A DNA stretch of 64,000 nucleotides. It comes from Combretum micranthum (Eukaryota; Streptophyta; Magnoliopsida; Myrtales; Combretaceae). Position numbers and translations under genes: made by a program. Where the stretch lies: contig JAMXBD010002761.1 in the NCBI GenBank assembly GCA_024138025.1, forward strand, positions 101,473-165,472, written 5' to 3'. This document shows, piece after piece, positions 23,230 to 32,953 of this stretch (position 1 is its first letter; each line of letters begins with the position of its first letter). The notes under the pieces are model-generated. The model searched no databases. It was not told the origin of the DNA and saw only the letters and a program-made list of their open reading frames with translations.

Positions 23230-23384
23230 ATTGGAGGGCACGATTGGTATCCAGGGGCTCTTCAAAACTTTTATTATTTTCCTTTTTTTTCTTTTTCTTT
23301 TTCTGACTTTTGTCTTCAATTTGCAGTTTTCCAATGCAACTTTTCACAGCATGGGAGCAGATTCCTTTATTTATTTGGTATTTG
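23230..23384. repeat. inverted repeat, left arm
   Basis: Complementary, with mismatches, to 24256-24430. The matching stretches contain AATTGGAGGGC, CTTCAAAACTTTT, TGTCTTCAATTTGCAGTTTT and TTATTTATTTGGTAT. The arms are about 155-175 bp and lie about 870 bp apart. They could be the ends of a decayed DNA element or an inverted duplication. Confidence 0.75.
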
Positions 23385-23421
23385 AAACATTGTGGAACTT
23401 ATCTATTTGAATATCAAATAA

Positions 23422-23583
23422 AAATGATCTTATAGAAAATTTTAATTCACGCACTATTGTATTCATTAGATTAAGAAAATAACATCATTTTTATATAATT
23501 TAAATGATCTTATAGAAAATTTTAATTCATGCACTATTGTATTCATTAGATTAAGAAAATAACCATCATTTTTATATAATTTA
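23422..23583. repeat. tandem duplication, ~80-bp unit
   Basis: AAATGATCTTATAGAAAATT recurs at 23422 and 23502. The two units differ only at single positions, so the duplication is young. Confidence 0.9.
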
Positions 23584-24255
23584 AAAGATTAAATATATAT
23601 GACCAAAGAATATATGAAATATTGTAAAGTATGATAAAATAACCATATAAGAAAGTGGTGATGTGTTCTTCTAATTGGAAAACAATAATAGATTTTACAC
23701 TTGACTTTGCATTACAATTTCTATCGGTAAATTATCTTGGCTACCGAAAATTATATCGGTCAAGCAATTTGGATCCTCTCAATTTTATTCAATTTAAAAA
23801 ATTTTGGTTGTGATAATGTATATTCTAAAAATACTTGTAACATTATTGTTTTCTTATAATTTTAGTTATTAATTACACGTCAATATTTTGAAAGGCTAAA
23901 TTGATAAAAGATGAACAAACATAATTCATTTCCTTCTTTGATTTTTTTTTAATTAAAAAAATACATCCCATAATATATAACATTACACTTTCTAATAAAT
24001 TTTTAATTGCGAAACTTTAGATAAATTTTATAATTGCACAGCACCTTCTAGTAATTTCCTTAGAAGTGCACCTAATGCATACAAGAGGGTGTAAAGGTGC
24101 AATTCAAAATTCCAAATAAATTGGTGGTGTCAGCGTCTTTTCAATAATATTTAGAGGTCGATATAATTTGTTTTTTTCTTTTCTTTATACCTAGGGTCAT
24201 TCTTTTGGACTTTTGTTTTATTAAATCTTTTTTATCTCTTTTTCGTTTTTTATTT

Positions 24256-24430
24256 GATACCAAATAAATAAAGAAAAAAACTTGATAATTGAGGAAATCT
24301 GCTGAAAAGTGGCATTGGGAAACTGCAAATTAAAGACAAAAGTTGGAAAAAAAAAAAAAAAAAAAAAAAAAAAAACGGAAGATATCAAAAGTTGTGAAGA
24401 GAACGCAGGTCTCAACCACGCCTTCCAATT
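24256..24430. repeat. inverted repeat, right arm
   Basis: Partner of 23230-23384. It includes a poly-A run of over 25 bases (about 24345-24375), where the left arm has a T-rich run. Confidence 0.75.
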
Positions 24431-24534
24431 AAAAAAATAAAAAAGAAGAGGACATGTTTGGCACTCTCATCCTTTTTAATTTGGTCAAAAGCATGATTTC
24501 CACCTGTGCCATTGACACTTATTTTTTCAATTTT

Positions 24535-24940
24535 TTTTGCAGTAATTTTGTATTTATTTTTGAAAACGGGGATATTTTCATATAAAACTCGGTGTCAATA
24601 AGAGCCACTACTTAATTATAGGTGACTTGTTGTGTAGTAATTTTTATCAAAGTTTAATGATGAAAACATGGAGGAGTTTCTTTTAGTAATGCAAAGAATT
24701 TTACACTTTCTTTTTCAGGTCCAACCTCTAGCTAAACATTGGTACAATCAAGTAGGACCATAAATTTGTAAAATCATATATTTAAAAACTTACATATTAT
24801 TAAGAGTTTGCATTCAAACCATTTTGTATTTGTTTTAATTAGGAAAAAATTTATAAAATTATAAGCTCCTTAACATAATACAACTGAAGTCATAGTTTTA
24901 ACAATCATGTCTACAATTACAATAAGTTATATTACTAATT
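24535..24940. repeat. direct duplication, copy 2 (SINE-free)
   Basis: Copy of 21180-21725 in the same orientation, without the SINE. A probable solo LTR begins a few bases after it. Confidence 0.85.
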
Positions 24941-24948
24941 TACCAATT

Positions 24949-25635
24949 TGTTAGAATGCAGAAGTTAGGTTTGAGATTAGTTGGAGTTAACTGTTAGGAA
25001 AAGCTTGATCCTTTTCCTCTTGCCGAAGTGATTAACAAATAATTCAATTAAAAATAAAGCAATCAACATCAGGATTTAACGTGAAAAACCCCAATGAGGG
25101 GAAATATCACGGGACTGCCACCGCCGCACAAAATCCTCCACTATTTGAAATAATGGGATACAACACAATCCTCACTAGTCACACTAGTGGATCACACAAT
25201 CTTACCACAAACCTGTAGATTTACAACAATTTCTCTCTAGATCTTTCTCTATGTTTAGGAAAGTATAAAATTGTGTTTCACTCACACATTTCGAAAGAAA
25301 AGACATCTAATATATAGATCTATACTAGGGTAGGCCAGCTTTTTAAATTTCTCCACAAGGACTTACACTGGCTCAAGGTTAACGGCCTTGAATGCCTACG
25401 TCAGCGGTGTACATTTCTAGGCCGGCAACCTTCGGCCGGCTTTGGATGATCTTCAACAATTCTTCACATATTGAAGATTGGCGGCTTTACTTTATCAAAT
25501 CTGGCAGCAATCCAACCCGTGTGTGACTCGATTTCATCAATTTCCTTGAGTTACACACTATTTCTTCTAAGTATAAACCATATACTTAGGATACTCTTGG
25601 ACATAGACCCATATATATTGGATTTATACCTAACA
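24949..25635. mobile_element. probable solo LTR (copia type)
   Basis: It begins TGTTAGAATGC and ends ATACCTAACA, giving TG...CA boundaries and matching inverted TGTTAG/CTAACA tips. It contains CACGTGAAAAACC-like and CCCCAATGAGGGG segments often seen in Tnt1-type LTRs. No internal region follows. Flanking five-base sequences (CAATT and ATAAC) do not match, so the TSD is lost or one boundary is off. Confidence 0.6.
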
Positions 25636-26418
25636 ATAACTTCAGTTGATGCATGCAAGAGTGGCAGGTGAATTCGATAGAAAGGAATCTAATAGGCTTT
25701 GATTGCTTTTCTCTAGTTTAGAAGCTGTAGAATTATGTTTCAACTAAGATCTAGAATGTTCTCAAGTCAATTAATTTGATAAGGATCTAAATACTTCATT
25801 ATAGTCTATGAAGGAACGAACTGAATCTTGCCCTATATGGGTGGACTACTAGGGCTGTTCCAGACAAAATGTCAAGTATTTTGGTTTAACCAGGATTCTG
25901 GAGGCATTTGCAGATAGGTTAGGTTTTTAGGTGAATTACCTGTCCATCCCACATTAAAATAAATTTTCTAAACGAAAAAAATTATTAAAATCACGTTTAG
26001 GAATCAAAATATTAAAATTTCCATATAAATTGAGCATATAAGATACGATAACAAGTTTCATTACCATTATTAAATCGCGTTTAAATATTAGAATAATAAT
26101 AAGTTTAGATGAATATCGTGTTTAGCATTTGCGATATTGTTGTGGAACTAAACCACGTAATTCTCCTCACCACAAGCATTGTCGTATCTCCAATAGCTCG
26201 CGCGGCAAGTATTTTCAAATCTCCAAATTCGGACACGTACACATCACTTGAGAAGGGAAAATTCATGCGGTATGTTCACGTGTGAAACATCAGTTAAGGG
26301 AAAAATTGTCGCCTCTTCACGATTCAGCGACACGCACGTATAATCACATATATAATTTTTCATATCCTATCCTGAGTTTAAATTGCTGTTTTAATATTAT
26401 TTATTAAATGCACAAGAT
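25636..26418. other. no gene seen
   Basis: AT-rich DNA without a recognisable frame or repeat family. Confidence 0.5.
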
Positions 26419-26423
26419 CAATC

Positions 26424-26994
26424 TGCAGCGCGGAAGAGCGAATTAGATAAATGGACTTAATGATTTAGCTCAGATTCAAGCTAAATGTAGCAATGATGAA
26501 TCCTCGAATACAAGGATTCTGCAACAGAGTTGGGAGTATAATATTTTTTGTATCTTTTCTATATTTTCATTGACGAATGTAATACATATTTATAAGGACT
26601 CCCTGCATAACAGAATGGGAATAAAATCTGATGGCATATGCCATACACCCACCAATACTAGAAACCGTTATAACCGATAACAAATTACAAAAACAAATAA
26701 CAACTTGTAAACTTCTATTACGACTGTATTGATAAGGTTATGGGCTGAGCCCATCTTAATGTTATTTCTTAATTCATGGACTTTAGCAGCTCATGGCCCG
26801 GCCCTTCCAGCTGTCCTTCCTGTTGTGCCACGTTCTGAACTGGGAACTCCATGCTGTCCATAAACTTGTCCTATTTGTCCAGTTTTCTTCTTTTGGTCTC
26901 ATCTTCACTTTCAGCCATAAGTTCCCCTTTAGCTCCCGACGTTACAAACCCTAGGTTTGCTCGTAACCACTGGAGATGCTTTTCCCCGGTAACA
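26424..26994 (-). repeat. gypsy 3' LTR (left)
   Basis: Runs TGCAGCGCGG to CCGGTAACA. It is followed by ATCCCTTCCCCTTTG (26995-27009), the complement of a polypurine tract. The pol frame ends inside this LTR at 26871. Confidence 0.93.
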
Positions 26995-27554
26995 ATCCCT
27001 TCCCCTTTGAAATCCCTTGTCCACAAGGGACAATTAGGGAACCACGCTTGCAATTCACTAAAATATTCCCACGTAGCTTCTGATGGGGACAGCTGTTTCC
27101 ACGAGATGAGTAGCATGGTGTCTGCTCCATTTTTGCGTTTTACAATCTTCCTATCTAAGATTGCTAACGGTTCTAACCCCTGATCTTCCTTAATTGCAGG
27201 TAGAGAAGGAGCGAGCTCAACCGGATCTCCATGGTAGGGTTTCAATTGCGATACATGAAAGGTGTGGTGGACCGCCGATCCCGGAGGAAGATCTAGCTGG
27301 TAAGCCACTGTCCCTATCTGATCTTTAATTTTGTACGGCCCGTAGTATTTCTGGCTGAGCTTTTGATTTCGAACATGCTTTAGTGACCCTTGTCTGTACA
27401 GTTGCAATTTTAGTAGAACTAGGTCTCCAATCTTGAATGCTCGTTCACTTCTGTTTTTTTCACCGAGTGCTTTCATCCTGTGCTGAGCTCGTTTAAGGTG
27501 GAATTTGAGCATTTTGAGCATCTCTTCCCTAGTAGTCAGCATGGAATCCACCAT
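26871..27554 (-). CDS. gypsy integrase C-terminus and chromodomain
   Basis: In 227 codons it reads FKIGDLVLLKLQLYRQ and KLSQKYYGPYKI (integrase C-terminal GPY/F region), VHHTFHVSQLKPY, then a chromodomain-like segment ILDRKIVKRKN, LISWKQLSPSEATWEY and FPNCP. Chromodomains in these elements steer insertion to particular chromatin. It overlaps the previous frame near 27545, consistent with a frameshift in a single pol protein. The last ~40 codons lie in the 3' LTR. Confidence 0.9.
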   Translation of the reverse strand: MVDSMLTTREEMLKMLKFHLKRAQHRMKALGEKNRSERAFKIGDLVLLKLQLYRQGSLKHVRNQKLSQKYYGPYKIKDQIGTVAYQLDLPPGSAVHHTFHVSQLKPYHGDPVELAPSLPAIKEDQGLEPLAILDRKIVKRKNGADTMLLISWKQLSPSEATWEYFSELQAWFPNCPLWTRDFKGEGIVTGEKHLQWLRANLGFVTSGAKGELMAESEDETKRRKLDK

Positions 27555-29149
27555 AGCATTCCTAGAGTCTTTAGGAACATAGGGAAGATGTAGTGGAGGG
27601 GGTAACCGTAGAGTATCTGGAAAGGAGTAAACTTAGAGCTGGTGTGGTAATTGGTATTATACCACCACTCAGCCAAGGGTACAAAGTAACTCCATCTGTG
27701 AGGGAACTCTCCAGTCATGCACCTTAGGTAGGTCTCCAAGCATTTGTTGACCACCTCCGATTGTCCATCGGTTTGGGGGTGGTAAGCAGTAGAAAGATTC
27801 AAAGACACACCTTGTAGGCTGAGGAACTCTTTCCAGAAAGAACTCACGAACACTGGGTCTCGATCACTTGTTATGGTTTCTGGCATGCCATGGAGTTTGT
27901 ACACTTGTTCCAGGAATAATTGTGCAACCTGTAGAGCTGTGTAAGGATGAGAAAGGGTCAAAAAATGAGCATATTTACTCAAACGGTCTACCACAACTAA
28001 GATTACTTCCTTTCCATTCGATTTTGGCAGTCCTTCGATGAAGTCCATGGTTATATCCTGCCAACAATCATTAGGAATGGGTAAAGGTTGCAGCAGACCA
28101 GGATAAGCCACATTCTCAAATTTGTATTTTTGACATGTGTCACAATTCCTTACAAATTGTCTAATTATCCTCTCCAATTTAGGCCAGTAGAAGACTGAAG
28201 CAATCCTCTTGTAAGTGGCCTGAGAACCTGAGTGTCCTCCCAATGCACCCCCATGATACAAGCTTAATAGCTTCTTTCTGACTTCTTCTGAAGGCCCCAC
28301 TACTATTTTTCCTTTTCTTCTCAAAACCCCTTGGTCATAACTGAAATGTTTCACTACCTTCCCTTCCTTTAGTTGCTTAATGATCTTGCTATAGCCATGT
28401 GGTAGGTACCAACTGTTTTTTATTTCTTCCATTAGTTCTGGGACCGTAGCTTGTATGGTGAGCTGATTTAGTTGTGTTCCTCCACATCTTGAGAGGGCAT
28501 CTGCTGCATTGTTAGTTTTCCCACTCTTGAACTCAATCACATAGTCCAACCCTAACAACTTGGTAAGCCATTTCTGTTGGCTAGGTGTTACCATCCTTTG
28601 CTCCAACAAATACCTCAGACTCTGATGATCTGTTCTTATCACAAACTGTCTTCCTAGCAGATAGTGTCGCCATTTGTCGATGGCATACACTAAAGCCAAT
28701 AATTCCTTGTCATAAACAAACATTCCTTTGTGTTTTGGAGCCAGAGATTTGCTGATGAAAGCTATAGGATGGTTATCCTGCATCAACACTGCCCTAATTC
28801 CCTCATTACTAGCATCGATTTCAATGGTAAACCTTTGATTGTAGTCGGGCAACCTTAAGACAGGGGATGTGGTCATAGCTATTTTCAAATTGTCAAATGC
28901 TTTTTGAGCTCCGAGATTCCATTGGAATTGATCCTTACGAAGCAAGTCTGTGAGTGGCTTAGCTTTGATTCCAAATCCCTGGATAAATCTCCTATAGTAA
29001 CCTGCCAGTCCAAGGAAACCCCTCAATTTTTTAACAGTAGTAGGAACAGGCCAATTCACTATAGCCTCAATTTTTTTTAGGGTCGGTTGCAACCCCTTGT
29101 CTAGAGATAATGTGTCCAAGGTAATCAATCTGAGCAACCCCAAAGACAC
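27536..29149 (-). CDS. gypsy RT C-terminus, RNase H and integrase
   Basis: This open frame of 537 codons covers the RT end ([16 protein letters not shown]), RNase H ([41 protein letters not shown]) and integrase: zinc finger HSG...CDTCQKYK, then core [23 protein letters not shown] and [13 protein letters not shown]. The catalytic D, D and E positions of the integrase are present. It is separated from the upstream RT by a frameshift near an A-run at about 29070-29090. Confidence 0.95.
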   Translation of the reverse strand: MSLGLLRLITLDTLSLDKGLQPTLKKIEAIVNWPVPTTVKKLRGFLGLAGYYRRFIQGFGIKAKPLTDLLRKDQFQWNLGAQKAFDNLKIAMTTSPVLRLPDYNQRFTIEIDASNEGIRAVLMQDNHPIAFISKSLAPKHKGMFVYDKELLALVYAIDKWRHYLLGRQFVIRTDHQSLRYLLEQRMVTPSQQKWLTKLLGLDYVIEFKSGKTNNAADALSRCGGTQLNQLTIQATVPELMEEIKNSWYLPHGYSKIIKQLKEGKVVKHFSYDQGVLRRKGKIVVGPSEEVRKKLLSLYHGGALGGHSGSQATYKRIASVFYWPKLERIIRQFVRNCDTCQKYKFENVAYPGLLQPLPIPNDCWQDITMDFIEGLPKSNGKEVILVVVDRLSKYAHFLTLSHPYTALQVAQLFLEQVYKLHGMPETITSDRDPVFVSSFWKEFLSLQGVSLNLSTAYHPQTDGQSEVVNKCLETYLRCMTGEFPHRWSYFVPLAEWWYNTNYHTSSKFTPFQILYGYPLHYIFPMFLKTLGMLWWIPC

Positions 29150-29561
29150 ATTTAGCCTTTTTGAGATATAGCTTCTCTTTCCTTAAAATGCCAAGCACTA
29201 TCCTTAGATGTTTCTTATGTTGAGTTAAATCTGAGCTGTAAACCAATATGTCATCGAAGAAAACCAACACAAATTTCCTCAAATAGGGTCTGAACAAGCC
29301 ATTCATGAGACCTTGGAAGGTGGATGGGGCATTAGTCAATCCAAAGGGCATGACCAAGAACTCATAGTGCCCATCATGTGTCCTAAATGCAGTTTTATAG
29401 ACATCATTAGGGTGCATAAGAATCTGATGGTACCCTGAGCGTAAATCCAACTTACTAAAACAGCTTGCCCCATACAATTCATCAAATAGGTCCTCAATTA
29501 TTGGAATTGGAAACCTATCCTTAACAGTTAATTTGTTAAGATCCCTATAGTCTACACACAT
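29067..29561 (-). CDS. gypsy reverse transcriptase core
   Basis: It reads [44 protein letters not shown] and the catalytic [10 protein letters not shown] (FFDD form), then [10 protein letters not shown]. An upstream T-run at 29577-29586 (plus strand) shifts the frame between KKK and RMCVDYRD, so this core is cut off from gag-protease. Confidence 0.95.
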   Translation of the reverse strand: MCVDYRDLNKLTVKDRFPIPIIEDLFDELYGASCFSKLDLRSGYHQILMHPNDVYKTAFRTHDGHYEFLVMPFGLTNAPSTFQGLMNGLFRPYLRKFVLVFFDDILVYSSDLTQHKKHLRIVLGILRKEKLYLKKAKCVFGVAQIDYLGHIISRQGVATDPKKN

Positions 29562-30786
29562 ACGCCATGTATCGTCTTTTTTTTTTAACTAGCACCACAG
29601 GGGATGCAAATGGACTGTGGCTAGGGCGTATTATTCCACTCAGCAACATTTCCTTAATCATATTTTCCAAAACTATCTTCTGAATGGATGAATAGCAATA
29701 GGGTCTTAAATTGACAGGCATAGCATCATCTTGCAAATGAATTCTATGGTTATACGACCTATTAGGAGGTAGGGACGTAGGTTCCTCAAATAAGTCAGTG
29801 AATTCTTCTAGAAATTCAATCAAGTCTGGGTTATTACAGGAGTCAATCCTTGGACCATCAAGAGTCAGAGAGTTACTAACAACCCAGCATTGCACCTTCA
29901 GTGCAGGATCATAAGTAGATAGCATGGAAGAAATGACCTTATCTGAAACAGGGGTAATTACCTTATTATGTCCCTGGAGAGTGCAGCTAGCTCCTTTCCA
30001 CTGGAAGTCCATCCTCATTAAGTTGAAATTCCATTGCACCGTACCAAGAGAGATCAACCAAGGCATACCTAAGATCAAGTCATATGCTGTCAAAGGTAGT
30101 GCATAGACATCAGAAGTGAACTCCATTCCCTCCATCCACCAGCTAAACTGTCGAACCATGTAAGAACTGTAAATTTTGGCTCCATTAGCCAAACTGACAG
30201 TAATGGGTTCCATTGGGGTCATAGCACAGTTCAATTGCTTAGCTAACTCTTCATCTATAAAATTAGATGAACTTCCTGTATCAATCAAAATGCTTAGCCT
30301 CTTTTTTTTAAAGTATCCCTGCATACACATACTGTGTGCTACACTGTTATTGTCCTCTCCCATGACACATAGGGTGAGAGAAGCTAGTTCTTCTTCCAAT
30401 TTGCTCATATCCTCTGCTGCTAGCATTTCTTCCTTCTCCTCCTCTTTACTCACAATTAAGAGATTCAGTCTCTTATTTTTACATCTATGGCCAGGACCAA
30501 AAGGTTCATCACACCAGAAGCATTGCTTCTTACGTCTTTTTTCTTCCAGTTCTTCTGGTGAAAATCTTTTGAAATTTCTCACAGAAGTGGGGTTTTGGTT
30601 TGGAGCTCGGGTCTGGGTGTTTATGGTCTGGTGAGGAAGTGGGTTAGTGTTTCGGTTAGTGTATGGGCTAACTGTATTGGGAATGGTAGTGGAATACTTG
30701 GGGTAGGAACTACAAGGTGTAGTTTTCTGATATTTCTGATTACTGGTTTTAGTGGTTGTGTTGGTAGCATCTTGGAGTTTAGCCAA
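29545..30786 (-). CDS. gypsy gag C-terminus, zinc knuckle, protease
   Basis: It starts in a Thr/Asn/Pro-rich spacer and has a knuckle [14 protein letters not shown]. The aspartic protease follows, with [12 protein letters not shown] and DLILGMPWL, then the RT start ([13 protein letters not shown]). The in-frame stop upstream (TAA for an expected Gln near 30800) separates it from the gag N-terminus. Confidence 0.93.
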   Translation of the reverse strand: MAKLQDATNTTTKTSNQKYQKTTPCSSYPKYSTTIPNTVSPYTNRNTNPLPHQTINTQTRAPNQNPTSVRNFKRFSPEELEEKRRKKQCFWCDEPFGPGHRCKNKRLNLLIVSKEEEKEEMLAAEDMSKLEEELASLTLCVMGEDNNSVAHSMCMQGYFKKKRLSILIDTGSSSNFIDEELAKQLNCAMTPMEPITVSLANGAKIYSSYMVRQFSWWMEGMEFTSDVYALPLTAYDLILGMPWLISLGTVQWNFNLMRMDFQWKGASCTLQGHNKVITPVSDKVISSMLSTYDPALKVQCWVVSNSLTLDGPRIDSCNNPDLIEFLEEFTDLFEEPTSLPPNRSYNHRIHLQDDAMPVNLRPYCYSSIQKIVLENMIKEMLLSGIIRPSHSPFASPVVLVKKKRRYMAYVCRL

Positions 30787-31528
30787 TGTGTAAGCTTAGG
30801 TTAAGGTATTGGGTTGAAACATGCGGATGGGAAATTGTATTTCTGGTTTTAAACCACTGAGAAAGCAGCTTATCAATTGTGGTTAAGAGAGTTGGTTTTG
30901 TGCAGACAGATGTATGAATTGGTCCAGATAATTTTGTAGTGTGTCTATTTGCTGCAGTTCTTTGAGTTCGGCCATAGGATCCTCATAGGCTCTTTCATTG
31001 AATCGTGCCTGCAAAGCTTGAATCAACTCCTCCCATGTAATCGGACTAGTATCCCTTCGTAGTTTCGAGTAGGACACATACCAATCATAGGGCTTCTCAT
31101 CAAGGTGCATGATTGCTACCCTTGCCCTGAGATGACTAGGAGTATCATCTAGCAAAAGAATTGCCGCCTAACTATCCAACTCTTTATGTTGTCTCCATTA
31201 AAAGTAGGAAACTCAATTTTGGTACTCCTCATGGGCAACTGATAGCTACTACCCGGCCTACCAGCCACCACCATCATCTGCATTTCCCACTTCCTTCATT
31301 CCTTTGGCACCCTTGCATACAGTAGGAGATGATTCTACCACTGTCGAGTTATCTTTAAACTGAGTTTAAGTTCTTCTATTGCCTTGGATTGTTGGTCTAA
31401 TACTGTTTGTTGCTGTTGCAGGGTATCGAAAAGAGCTTAATCCAACTTTCTTGTTTGTCCTGTTGTTCCTTCAGCATGTTCTTCATGGATTCCTCAATGC
31501 GTTTGAATTCTCGGGTGCCTTCTGCCAT
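30787..31528 (-). pseudogene. gypsy gag N-terminal region
   Basis: The likely gag start is at 31528 (MAEGTREFKRIEE), soon after the primer site. It is followed by stops, then an open piece at 31155-30883 reading HLDEKPYDWYVSY, WEELIQALQARF and LQQIDTLQNYLDQF, the retrotransposon gag domain. Further stops near 30885 and 30800 break the frame. Confidence 0.85.
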
Positions 31529-31544
31529 ACCAGCCCTTCAAGCA

Positions 31545-31556
31545 GCTCTGATACCA
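31545..31556 (-). other. gypsy primer-binding site
   Basis: Minus strand TGGTATCAGAGC, an exact match to the usual plant initiator-Met tRNA primer site, two bases from the 5' LTR. Confidence 0.92.
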
Positions 31557-31558
31557 CT

Positions 31559-32123
31559 TGCAGCGCGGAAGAGCGAATTAGATAATGGACTTAATGATTT
31601 AGCTCAGATTCAAGCTAAATGTAGCAATGATGAATCCTCGAATACAAGGATTCTGCAACGGAGTTGGGAGTATAATATTTTGTATTTTTTCTATATTTTC
31701 ATTGACGAATGTAATACATATTTATAAGGACTCCCTGCATAACAAATGGGAATAAAATCTGATGGCATGTGCCATACACCCACCTATACTAGAAACCGTT
31801 GTAACCGATAACAAATTGCAAAAACAAATAACAACTTGTAAACTTCTATTACTACTGTATTGATAAGGTTATGGGCTGAGCCCATCTTAATGTTATTTCT
31901 TAATCATGGACTTTAGCAGCTCATGGCCCAGCCCTTCCAGCTGTCCTTCCTGTTGTGCCACGTTCTGACTGGGAACTCCATGCTGTCCATAAACTTGTCC
32001 TGTTTGTCCTATTTTCTTCTTTTGGTCTCATCTTCACTTTCAGCCATAAGTTCCCCTTTAGCTCCCAACGTTACAAACCCTAGGTTTGCTAGTAACCACT
32101 AGAGATGCTTTTCCCCGGTAACA
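31559..32123 (-). repeat. gypsy 5' LTR (right)
   Basis: Matches 26424-26994 with scattered single-base changes and small indels. The following five bases CAATC repeat the five before the left LTR. Confidence 0.93.
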
Positions 32124-32406
32124 CAATCAAACTAATCTTAATAAGTGTCATTCACCTTATTTAATTAAATATTATCAAAGAACCCAAAATAAGAAATCAT
32201 TTCTTGGGTTTTCCCAATACATCTAACACTATCTTATATAGACTATTAGGATTTTGTTTTTACATAACTTTTTGTTGTGGAATAACTTAGTGATATATAT
32301 CTGTAAAAGTTTGGAAAATTCTTGCCCAATCAACATTCATTAGATGCTTTGTTATTTATTAATAGTGATTTCGAATTCATTGTTAAATTATTTTCCTTTT
32401 GTCAGA

Positions 32407-32558
32407 TTGCTCTACCCGATATTTCCAATTTTGAGATCATGCAATTCACCAGAATAACTCCTTACGTTCTTGAAAAATCTGGAGTTCCGCACATTGTTCA
32501 TAAGAGAATTGCAAAGCGAACCACATCGAGCTCGTTAGCTCGCCCTTATATCAAGTGA
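32407..32558 (+). other. exon-like open segment, unrecognised
   Basis: A strong acceptor (TTCCTTTTGTCAG) precedes an open run reading IALPDISNFEIMQF to SSLARPYIK and a TGA stop. It has codon-like composition and no hydrophobic low-complexity bias. No family is recognised and no partner exon was found on the left, where the gypsy element sits. It could be a terminal exon cut off by the insertion, or chance. Confidence 0.25.
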
Positions 32559-32899
32559 CGGTCTAATCTAATCCAATTACTATTCTATTGTTCTTATGTC
32601 TACATCAAATAAAAATTACAAACTTGCAGCGGCGAAGAAGGATAAAAATTAGGCCAAATATTTCTATTCCGAATAATAATACACTAATTACCCAACAGCA
32701 TGACTAAGCTTCACTGGATCCCAGTAAAGCTTCATGCATATCCGTCTCTCCAGTCAATATCCTTGGGATTTACCTTAAAAAACGATGAGACAAAAAATTA
32801 GAAGTTACAAAGCTTCTTTGTTCAATTATCACTAAGAATTTCACAAACATTTACAGGAAAGACTGCAATATTAGAATAGCTCATCCTTACTTGCAAGTC

Positions 32900-32953
32900 T
32901 TACAAGCAACATATCTCCTCCTTGAGGATCTTCACAGCTTCTGAGACTCCATC
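32900..32953 (-). CDS. glycosyltransferase exon 15 (last)
   Basis: Acceptor GCCTCATAG. DGVSEAVKILKEEICCL then TAA at 32900-32902. Its phase fits the exon 14 donor only if the missing base is restored, which supports a single recent lesion. Confidence 0.85.
   Translation of the reverse strand, partial: DGVSEAVKILKEEICCL

Larger units (their letters stand above)
26424..32123 (-). mobile_element. Ty3/gypsy chromovirus-type LTR retrotransposon, full length
   Basis: LTRs at 26424-26994 and 31559-32123, both TGCAGCGCGG...GGTAACA, are flanked by the duplication CAATC (26419-26423 and 32124-32128). The primer site is at 31545-31556 and the polypurine complement at 26995-27009. Minus-strand order is gag, knuckle, protease, RT, RNase H, integrase, chromodomain: the gypsy order with a chromodomain, as in plant chromoviruses. 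LTRs differ only at scattered positions, so it is relatively young, but gag and pol carry stops and frameshifts, two of them at homopolymer runs. Confidence 0.96.

Noticed and set aside
24949..25635. Full retrotransposon with internal genes
   Set aside because: No coding region or second LTR follows; best described as a probable solo LTR.
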